The position numbers and the translations under genes were made by a program. This document shows, in pieces, positions 1-4,868 of a stretch of 5,487 bases of DNA. Numbering within the stretch: position 1 is the first letter of the stretch; each line of letters begins with the position of its first letter. Source of the DNA: Campylobacteraceae bacterium (GTDB taxonomy: Bacteria > Campylobacterota > Campylobacteria > Campylobacterales > JALSKU01); contig WFMT01000217.1 of NCBI GenBank assembly GCA_015488975.1, forward strand, positions 1 through 5,487. Direction: 5' to 3'. The notes under the pieces were generated by a model. The model did no database searches and was not told where the DNA came from. It worked only from the letters and a program-made list of their open reading frames with translations.

Positions 1-468
1 CTCATAGGAGAAGACCCCAATGGCATTCCAAATAATCTAATGCCTTTCATATCACAAGTAGCAGTAGGTAAAAGAGAGTATCTTAACATATTTGGAGATG
101 ATTATGATACTCTTGATGGAACAGGGGTGAGGGATTATATCCATGTTGTTGATCTTGCACAAGGTCACTTAAAGGCACTGCAAAAGATAGATGATATACA
201 AGGTGCAATCGCCGTTAACTTAGGAACTGGCAAAGGATATTCGGTACTTGATATGGTAAAAGCTTTTGAAAAAGCAAGCGGCAAAAAGATTTTATACAAG
301 ATAGTTAAAAGGCGTCCTGGCGATATAGCTGCATGTTATGCGAACCCATCCTTTGCCAAAGAATTTTTGGGATGGGAAGCAAAACTGGATTTAGCAAAAA
401 TGTGTGAAGATACATGGCGATGGCAGTCAAAAAATCCCAAAGGCTACGATACTATTCATCAAGCTTAA
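1..468 (+). CDS. galE: UDP-glucose / UDP-N-acetylglucosamine 4-epimerase, C-terminal part (5' end outside window)
   Basis: The frame is open from base 1 to the TAA at 466-468, giving 155 codons. That is a little under half of a typical GalE of about 330-340 residues; the NAD-binding Rossmann half and the catalytic Ser/Tyr-x-x-x-Lys lie off the left edge. Visible family signatures are GIPNNLMP near the start, the GTGVRDYIHVVDLAQGH block (substrate and dimer region), NLGTGKGYSVLDM, and the C-terminal RRPGDIAACYANP followed by LGW and DTWRWQ. The enzyme inverts the C4 hydroxyl of UDP-hexoses in the cytoplasm, supplying UDP-galactose or UDP-GalNAc for surface glycans. The residue at the position of E. 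coli Tyr299 is a cysteine (codon 334-336), as in human GALE. In this family a small residue there permits N-acetylated substrates, so a Gne-like dual activity is plausible (inference). The gene converges on tonB and overlaps its end by 17 bp. The family call is firm; substrate range is not. Confidence 0.93.
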   Translation, partial: LIGEDPNGIPNNLMPFISQVAVGKREYLNIFGDDYDTLDGTGVRDYIHVVDLAQGHLKALQKIDDIQGAIAVNLGTGKGYSVLDMVKAFEKASGKKILYKIVKRRPGDIAACYANPSFAKEFLGWEAKLDLAKMCEDTWRWQSKNPKGYDTIHQA

Positions 469-1228
469 AGACTATTGTTACACTTATTTGTATATTTTCA
501 GGTGGCTTTGGAAAGTCGCTGCTTGCATTTTTTATAATTTTAGCAGAGGCTTTTTTCAAAAATCTTTTTACTGTTTTTATCTGTTCTATCTTTATGCTTC
601 CATCTTTTCTTAGTAAAAATCTGACTTTAACATCACCTTCGATATGAAGCTTTCTTGCTCTATAAGGGTAAAACTTCGCATCATTTATAGCTGATGTTAT
701 TTTTTTAAGATTTAAGTTGATATATTTTGCTTTTATATCTGCTTTGTGAGGCAGTATCGGACGCAATTTCTTTCTTGGAAGAGCTACTGAATTTTTTTGT
801 GATATCTTAGTTGTATTTTGATCTATTTTGCTTATTTTTTTCTGAATTATCCTCTTTTTGATAGGCTTAGGTTTGATAGGAGGTAGTGGAATGATTTTTT
901 TTGGCCTCTTTGTGATATATTTTACCACTTTCTTTTTTTTGATTAATTTGTGAATTAACTTTGGTTTAGGTTTAGGTTTAGGCTTTGGTTTAGGTTTAGG
1001 TTTAGGCTTTGGTTTAGGCTTTGGTTTTGGTTTAGGCTCTACTTTTTTGACAGTTATCTTTTTTGGCTTCTTGGCAACTTTTTTTGGTTTTTGTAATTTT
1101 ATCGTTTTTAAAGAGATAATCCTCTCTTTTTTTTGAGGAGTTTTGATATTTGAATAAGCAAATAAAAATATTGCAAATATACTAAGATGTATAATAATTG
1201 AAACAAAGAAAGATTGAAAACTTCGCAT
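452..1228 (-). CDS. tonB: TonB energy-transducing protein with long Pro-Lys spacer
   Basis: This 258-residue protein links the ExbB-ExbD motor in the inner membrane to outer-membrane receptors. Residues 1-7 are cytoplasmic. Residues 8-26 form one hydrophobic anchor that includes His14, comparable to the functionally important His of other TonB anchors. Residues 30-165 are a Lys/Pro-rich periplasmic spacer with an uninterrupted run of 13 Pro-Lys dipeptides at 65-90. Residues about 178-258 are the TonB C-terminal domain, recognisable by the FYP motif near 186-188, IEGDVKVRF (196-204), KDGSI and the closing PKPPENIQISVTIVFKL. The ATG at 1228 lies one base after the exbD stop and has an AAAGAG ribosome site inside exbD. 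It is the last gene of the receptor-exbB-exbD-tonB operon. No Rho-independent terminator is visible, and its last 17 bp overlap galE on the opposite strand. Its most likely partner is the copper-type receptor of this operon, although it could also serve other receptors. Confidence 0.93.
   Translation of the reverse strand: MRSFQSFFVSIIIHLSIFAIFLFAYSNIKTPQKKERIISLKTIKLQKPKKVAKKPKKITVKKVEPKPKPKPKPKPKPKPKPKPKPKPKPKLIHKLIKKKKVVKYITKRPKKIIPLPPIKPKPIKKRIIQKKISKIDQNTTKISQKNSVALPRKKLRPILPHKADIKAKYINLNLKKITSAINDAKFYPYRARKLHIEGDVKVRFLLRKDGSIKIEQIKTVKRFLKKASAKIIKNASSDFPKPPENIQISVTIVFKLDE
959..1036 (-). repeat. 13-unit in-frame hexanucleotide repeat encoding (Pro-Lys)13 of TonB
   Basis: Thirteen consecutive six-base units, CCTAAA or CCAAAG with a single CCAAAA, encode TonB residues 65-90. 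On the plus strand the variants are arranged non-randomly. The order CTTTGG, TTTAGG, TTTAGG, TTTAGG occurs twice in a row as a 24-bp higher-order unit and is followed by a partly diverged tail. This pattern suggests growth by slippage or unequal exchange of 24-bp blocks as well as single hexamers. Gain or loss of units keeps the reading frame and would change only the reach of the spacer across the periplasm. Confidence 0.95.
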
Positions 1229-1229
1229 A

Positions 1230-1598
1230 CTACTCTTTTGTAATAATAGAAATATTATTAAAATTCATACTTTTTAGCATTTCCAAAATAGTTACAAAAA
1301 ATTGAAATTTAGAATTTTTATCTTCTCTTATAGCGATAGCTGTTTTTTTTGGTAGCAAGGATAACTTTTCAAATAATTTATCCTTTGCTATTTTCTCTTT
1401 ATTCAAAAATATATCACCATTTTTTTTAATACTGATATTTAGAAATTTTAAATGCTTTATCTGCTTTGCAGATGCTTTTGGAAGATGCAAAGGAATAATT
1501 CCCTTGGCCACAAAAGTAGAAGTCGTTAAAACAATAGCTAAAAGTACCAACATAATGTCGATAAAAGGTACGACATTTATAGAATCAAACTTCTTCAT
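1230..1598 (-). CDS. exbD: ExbD proton-channel subunit of the TonB system
   Basis: This 122-residue ExbD/TolR-family protein has a short cytoplasmic N-terminus (MKKFDSINVVPF), one transmembrane helix at about residues 11-31, and a periplasmic domain. Asp14, in VPFIDIMLVLL, matches the essential membrane aspartate of the family (E. coli ExbD Asp25), which carries the proton-motive force. The LPKAS motif follows the helix. ATG 1598 is chosen over the adjacent in-frame TTG at 1601 because it gives the usual MKKFDSINVVPF start. Either start lies inside the end of exbB, with a 14-bp overlap from the ATG. No good ribosome site precedes it, so translational coupling to exbB is likely, keeping the subunits in proportion. 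With ExbB it forms the motor that drives TonB. It is slightly shorter than typical ExbD (about 130-140 residues) but looks intact. Confidence 0.93.
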   Translation of the reverse strand: MKKFDSINVVPFIDIMLVLLAIVLTTSTFVAKGIIPLHLPKASAKQIKHLKFLNISIKKNGDIFLNKEKIAKDKLFEKLSLLPKKTAIAIREDKNSKFQFFVTILEMLKSMNFNNISIITKE

Positions 1599-2007
1599 CA
1601 AAATGAGCCAAAATAGTTTCTGTGTATCTTACCAATATATTATAAAAGAACATCGAACAGATAGCCACTACCAAACCAACTGCTGTAGTTTTTAAAGCCA
1701 ATGCAATGGAGCTCATAATTTTTGCAGCATCAAGTCCACTGTTACCAATGCTGGCAAATGTTATCATAATAGCAAGTACAGTACCGAGAAGCCCTATATA
1801 TGGAGCATTTGATGCTATAGAGCCTATGGTCGTTAAATGTTTGGTAAGAGCATTTTCCAAAAGTTTATGATTTTTAAACTTTGCGGGATCTACCTTTTTA
1901 TAGTAAGAAAGTCTTTCTATAAAAAAAGTTAAAGAGAGGATACTAAGAAGCACCAAAAAGCCTATAACACCAAAATCAACAATTCTTTTTAAAAAAAGTA
2001 AATCCAC
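1585..2007 (-). CDS. exbB: ExbB motor subunit of the TonB system (short, group-2 type)
   Basis: This 140-residue MotA/TolQ/ExbB-family inner-membrane protein has three predicted helices at about 10-30, 66-86 and 99-124. The signature SNAPYIGLLGTVLAIMITF falls in helix 2 and ALKTTAVGLVVAICS in helix 3. Thr76 and Thr108 match the pore-lining Thr148 and Thr181 of E. coli ExbB. The position of E. coli Glu176 is Leu103, with Lys106 nearby, as I recall for short Helicobacter-type ExbB proteins, so this looks like a subgroup trait and not damage. At 140 residues it is far shorter than E. coli ExbB (244). The start is a GTG at 2007. An in-frame TGA lies only 12 bases upstream, and an AGAGG ribosome site sits 5 bases before the GTG. 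The receptor gene ends 12 nt upstream, so the two are surely co-transcribed. It forms the stator pentamer around ExbD. Confidence 0.93.
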   Translation of the reverse strand: MDLLFLKRIVDFGVIGFLVLLSILSLTFFIERLSYYKKVDPAKFKNHKLLENALTKHLTTIGSIASNAPYIGLLGTVLAIMITFASIGNSGLDAAKIMSSIALALKTTAVGLVVAICSMFFYNILVRYTETILAHFDEEV

Positions 2008-2012
2008 TTCAA

Positions 2013-2017
2013 CCTCT
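2013..2017 (-). promoter_or_regulatory. Ribosome binding site supporting the GTG start of exbB
   Basis: AGAGG on the minus strand lies 5 bases before GTG 2007, within the 12-nt gap after the receptor stop. It decides the unusual GTG start, because no other usable start codon lies between it and the in-frame TGA. Confidence 0.75.
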
Positions 2018-2019
2018 CA

Positions 2020-4035
2020 TTAAAATTTATATGATAAATTGGCATAAAGATATCTGCCGGGCTCATTTAAAAGCATAACACTTCCGGTAGAACCTGAAAC
2101 TAAAGTTAAGTCTTTGTATGTATTGGACACCGCATAAGCTCTATCAAATACATTATCAACACCCAATGTTACATTAAACCTTTTGTATATATCTTTGCTT
2201 GCTTTTAAGTTAACTACGCTCCATCCGCTGATAGCCTGCTCGCCATTGTCTGCGTCATAATCTTTCCATTTGCCAGAAGCTACTATCTCAGCTTTTAATT
2301 TTAAGGTTGAGCTTGGCTCATAGTTTATGCCTATATTTGCTTTTATTGGCGGTATTGATGGAAGGTTTATATCATTTGGCTCGCCTGAGAGAGGGTGATC
2401 TTTTTTTCCTCTTTGATAAGCTGCGCCATAATCAAGATATAAATTATCAGTTGCAAAATAAGTCCCGCTAAACTCAGCTCCATAAATCTTTGCATCTACA
2501 TTTTGATACTTGGTTTCGGCTGCATTGTAAACTATAAAATCTTTTAAAGCACTATAAAAAACTTTCGCCTTAAAAGTACTGTTTTCATAAGTCCCTTCCA
2601 TCCCAAGATCAGCTTCATAATTTTTTGTTTCATTTAAGTTTGGATTTCCCACTAATTGATTTGATACTTTTAGCCTGTAATGAGACTCTTTTCCGTCAGG
2701 AACCCTTATGGATTTACCCATGCCGGCAAAATATTTCAAAGAGTCGTTTTGATGATAGTAAGTAAATAGATAAGCACTTACATCATTATAAGTTTTACTT
2801 GGGTCATTATTTTCAGCCTTGATTGTAGTGTAGTCATATCTTGCACCACCGTTTAATTCAAATTTACCAAAAGTTCTTTTTGCTTTTGTAAAAAAGCCAA
2901 CATTATCAGTATTAACATTAGGAATACTTTTGTTTAATTCTATAGCATGAGATGAATCATACTTTTTCCAATATCTACCATCCCAATTTCTCCTGCTTGC
3001 TTCCAATCCATAAGAGATTTTAGTTCTATTTATATGAAAATAGTTATTTATCTTACTCCCGTAGATAGTTGCACTCATAACATTTGCAACCGTTCCCATA
3101 GGACCGTTACTCATTTTCCTAAATTGAGTTGTCATAGGATGAGTTACTCTTGAATCATAATACTCAAGAGTCAACTTATCTGAATATTGGCTTAAATCTT
3201 TTAAGATATATTTGATATTATAAAGATCAGAATCATCCTTTATAGCATCCATAGGGGTTGAAGGATAAAGCACATTATCACTCCTGTTACCAGTATAACT
3301 TAATCTCAACTCTTGATTGCCAGTTACATTTATATATACTTTACCCATAAAAGATGTTTTCCTGTAAGCATCTCTATTAAATTCACTTGATTTGTATTGC
3401 TTGGAAGCATTGGGAGTTCCTTGTGTAGCTATCTTTAACTGCTCTGCCATAGTATGCCCATTGCCATCTTTATATTGTCCACTTTTCTCAGTCGAAGCAC
3501 CAAGCATTGCCCTTACCTTATCATTTCCACCACTTACAAATGCAGAAGCCTTATGATAACCCCAACTTCCAAAATTTATATTGATATTACTGTGAAGTTT
3601 TTTTGTAGGTTTTTTTGTAGTTATTTTAACTGCACCGCTTAATGTTCCAAAATCCTCTACATCATAAGGACCTTCTATAATCTCAACTTTTTTTATATTG
3701 CTTGTTATCACATGAGAAGTTGGCGGATCCATTCTATTTGGACAAGCTCCGTAAATCTTGCCGTTATCAACAATGATATTTATATTATCTTTTCTTTGAC
3801 CTCTTAGTATGATATCATTTGCTATACCACTTCTTCTTTGTATATCAATACTTGGCACAGTATTTGCTAAAGCATCAGCCAAATCAGCTGATTTTAAATC
3901 TCTTCCCGAAACATCAGTTACTTCAGTTTTTATAGCTGAATTTTGTACCGTAACTTTACCCAAATTCACATTATCTGTTCCAAATAAATATGAAGCTGTT
4001 ATAGCTGAAATAATAAGCGTAGAATAAACTCTCAT
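2020..4035 (-). CDS. TonB-dependent outer-membrane copper receptor, OprC/NosA type
   Basis: This 671-residue protein has a Sec signal peptide (about 1-19), a TonB-box-like segment KVTVQ (27-31), a plug domain (about 40-142) and a 22-strand-type barrel ending in the aromatic strand ANLSYKF. In the plug, RGQRKDNINIIVDNG is followed by GACPNRMDPPTSHV, the diagnostic block of TonB-dependent copper receptors. Cys98 and Met102 form CxxxM, and His299 and Met301 (THPM) form HxM. These two halves match the copper ligands of Pseudomonas OprC. Further methionines at 308, 313 and 320 follow in the same probable loop. The predicted role is uptake of copper ions across the outer membrane, energised by the downstream exbB-exbD-tonB. 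Homologue NosA supplies copper for nitrous oxide reductase in Pseudomonas stutzeri; whether that applies here is unknown. ATG 4035 is preferred to TTG 4038 because of the AAGGAGG site. The gene is intact. Another metal cannot be excluded, but all four ligands favour copper. Confidence 0.9.
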   Translation of the reverse strand: MRVYSTLIISAITASYLFGTDNVNLGKVTVQNSAIKTEVTDVSGRDLKSADLADALANTVPSIDIQRRSGIANDIILRGQRKDNINIIVDNGKIYGACPNRMDPPTSHVITSNIKKVEIIEGPYDVEDFGTLSGAVKITTKKPTKKLHSNININFGSWGYHKASAFVSGGNDKVRAMLGASTEKSGQYKDGNGHTMAEQLKIATQGTPNASKQYKSSEFNRDAYRKTSFMGKVYINVTGNQELRLSYTGNRSDNVLYPSTPMDAIKDDSDLYNIKYILKDLSQYSDKLTLEYYDSRVTHPMTTQFRKMSNGPMGTVANVMSATIYGSKINNYFHINRTKISYGLEASRRNWDGRYWKKYDSSHAIELNKSIPNVNTDNVGFFTKAKRTFGKFELNGGARYDYTTIKAENNDPSKTYNDVSAYLFTYYHQNDSLKYFAGMGKSIRVPDGKESHYRLKVSNQLVGNPNLNETKNYEADLGMEGTYENSTFKAKVFYSALKDFIVYNAAETKYQNVDAKIYGAEFSGTYFATDNLYLDYGAAYQRGKKDHPLSGEPNDINLPSIPPIKANIGINYEPSSTLKLKAEIVASGKWKDYDADNGEQAISGWSVVNLKASKDIYKRFNVTLGVDNVFDRAYAVSNTYKDLTLVSGSTGSVMLLNEPGRYLYANLSYKF

Positions 4036-4039
4036 CAAT

Positions 4040-4046
4040 CCTCCTT
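4040..4046 (-). promoter_or_regulatory. Strong ribosome binding site of the copper receptor
   Basis: AAGGAGG on the minus strand is a full match to the 16S anti-Shine-Dalgarno. It lies 4 bases before ATG 4035 but only 1 base before the alternative TTG 4038, so it favours the ATG. It is the best ribosome site in the window, consistent with high expression of an outer-membrane receptor. Confidence 0.85.
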
Positions 4047-4061
4047 AGAAATATTTGAAGA

Positions 4062-4067
4062 ATTGTA
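4062..4067 (-). promoter_or_regulatory. Candidate -10 box of the receptor-exbB-exbD-tonB operon
   Basis: TACAAT (minus strand) lies in the 43-nt gap between the response-regulator stop and the receptor ATG. It would start transcription near 4055 and give a leader of about 20 nt that includes the AAGGAGG site. No -35 box is evident; a putative activator site ends 9 bp upstream. In A+T-rich DNA a lone -10-like hexamer is weak evidence, but the position and the shared spacing with the regulator promoter raise its credibility. Read-through from the regulator gene is also possible, because no terminator lies between them. Confidence 0.5.
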
Positions 4068-4076
4068 GAGCATTTG

Positions 4077-4094
4077 TATTAATTATTTGTTAAT
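4077..4094 (-). promoter_or_regulatory. Putative response-regulator operator upstream of the receptor operon
   Basis: ATTAACA-AATA-ATTAATA on the minus strand is a direct repeat with 11-bp periodicity, the arrangement used by OmpR/PhoB-family dimers. It overlaps the last codons and stop of the response-regulator gene and ends 9 bp before the TACAAT box. It matches the element at 4772-4789 at 14 of 18 bases. Binding by the regulator encoded next door is an inference. Confidence 0.45.
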
Positions 4095-4750
4095 TTATAT
4101 CCAATACCTTTAAGATTTATTATTTTATCTTTACCTAATATTTTTTTAAGTTTATTAATGTAAACTCTTATTGATCCATCACTATATTCATCAGAAGCAC
4201 TCCATAACTTATATATTATCTGCTCTTTTGTTACAATTTGCGACCTATTTTCTAAAAAAAGCTCCAATAACTGAATAACTTTAAGAGGCAATTTAACTAT
4301 TTTTTTATCACAAAAGATAGCTCTTTGCTTAAAGTCATAATAACATTTTTCATTTAACTTAACTTTAGTGCTTACACTCTTTCGTCTACTAAGAAGAACA
4401 TTTATACGGTACAATAATTCTTCAAGATCAATAGGCTTTTTCATATAATCATCACAGCCTGTTTCATATCCCGCTTTTAAAGTTTCTCTATCTTGATAAG
4501 AAGTGATAAATATAGATGCCCTGTTGTCTCCACTGCTTCTTATCATCTTCAAAAAATCAATCCCATTTACCTCAGGCACATTAATATCTAAAAGATATAT
4601 ATCATAATTGACAAGATAACTTTGCTGAAGTGCTTTTTCCCCATCACCTACAATATCCACTAAAAACCCTTGTTCTTCCAGGTAGTCTTGTACAGACTCG
4701 GCAAACAAAATATTATCTTCAAGTAGTAAAACTTTTCTTACTTTTTTCAT
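4079..4750 (-). CDS. OmpR/PhoB-family DNA-binding response regulator
   Basis: This 223-residue two-component regulator is full length for its family. The receiver domain (about 5-120) has the acidic pair Glu11-Asp12, phospho-acceptor Asp55 in YLLDINVPEVNG, Thr83 (FITSY), Tyr102 and Lys105-Pro106, so every phosphorylation-site residue is present. The winged-helix DNA-binding domain (about 130-220) contains LPLKVIQLLELF, the recognition helix DGSIRVYINKLKKIL and the wing LKGIGYKL. It should be phosphorylated by a histidine kinase and bind direct repeats as a dimer. The kinase is not in the window. The receptor operon starts 43 bp downstream on the same strand, making this its most likely regulator, perhaps copper-responsive (inference). 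ATG 4750 is preceded by an in-frame TGA 15 bases upstream and has no ribosome site. The -10 box 6 bases before it suggests a leaderless mRNA. Confidence 0.93.
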   Translation of the reverse strand: MKKVRKVLLLEDNILFAESVQDYLEEQGFLVDIVGDGEKALQQSYLVNYDIYLLDINVPEVNGIDFLKMIRSSGDNRASIFITSYQDRETLKAGYETGCDDYMKKPIDLEELLYRINVLLSRRKSVSTKVKLNEKCYYDFKQRAIFCDKKIVKLPLKVIQLLELFLENRSQIVTKEQIIYKLWSASDEYSDGSIRVYINKLKKILGKDKIINLKGIGYKLTNN

Positions 4751-4756
4751 TTTAGG

Positions 4757-4765
4757 AGTATATCA
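4757..4765 (-). promoter_or_regulatory. Extended -10 promoter of the response-regulator gene
   Basis: TGATATACT on the minus strand fits the extended -10 pattern TG-n-TATAAT with one mismatch. Its last base lies 6 nt before ATG 4750, so transcription would start at or next to the A of the start codon. Together with the lack of a Shine-Dalgarno sequence, this predicts a leaderless transcript. Confidence 0.55.
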
Positions 4766-4771
4766 ATAGAA

Positions 4772-4789
4772 TGTTAAATTTTTGTTAAA
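4772..4789 (-). promoter_or_regulatory. Putative autoregulatory operator of the response regulator
   Basis: TTTAACA-AAAA-TTTAACA on the minus strand is a perfect 7-bp direct repeat with 11-bp periodicity. This is the geometry typical of OmpR/PhoB-family sites (compare the PhoB box). It ends 9 bp before the -10 hexamer TATACT and so covers the -35 region, where an activator of this family would contact sigma-70 RNA polymerase. The same arrangement recurs upstream of the receptor at 4077-4094. Confidence 0.5.
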
Positions 4790-4830
4790 AAATTTTATTA
4801 TTAGGAATATTTAATATAATTTCAGAGAAG

Positions 4831-4868
4831 CTTACAATAACTTTTTAACTATTTAAACTTATTGTAAG
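4831..4868. repeat. Perfect 10-bp inverted repeat across the stop of the unknown gene
   Basis: CTTACAATAA at 4831-4840 and TTATTGTAAG at 4859-4868 are exact reverse complements separated by 18 bp. The right arm lies in the last codons of the unrecognised gene (TYNK), the stop codon falls in the loop, and the left arm is intergenic. On the minus strand the hairpin is not followed by a U-run, and the stem is A+T-rich, so it is not a classical Rho-independent terminator. It could be a weak terminator, an mRNA 3'-end structure or a palindromic protein site. Confidence 0.6.

Noticed and set aside
524..546. Short CTGCT / AGCAG hairpin as a terminator for galE
   Set aside because: The stem is only about 5 bp with a long loop, has no following T-run, and lies inside tonB coding sequence.
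404..647. Plus-strand frames running from the end of galE into tonB
   Set aside because: They are out-of-frame shadows of galE and antisense to tonB, rich in Phe/Leu because the tonB strand is Lys-rich. No independent gene signal is present.
959..1036. Tandem array considered as a CRISPR or non-coding satellite
   Set aside because: Units are 6 bp without spacers and encode an uninterrupted Pro-Lys run in frame with TonB, which is a normal feature of that protein's periplasmic spacer.
1599..1601. TTG as an alternative start of exbD, one codon before the ATG
   Set aside because: The adjacent ATG at 1598 is the more common start, and no ribosome site favours the TTG.
3809..4027. Small plus-strand reading frames inside the receptor and inside exbD/exbB
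   Set aside because: They lie opposite well-supported genes, have no ribosome sites or recognisable domains, and their amino-acid content reflects the complementary strand.
4036..4038. TTG as the start of the copper receptor
   Set aside because: It lies only one base after AAGGAGG, too close for initiation. The ATG at 4035 has better spacing.
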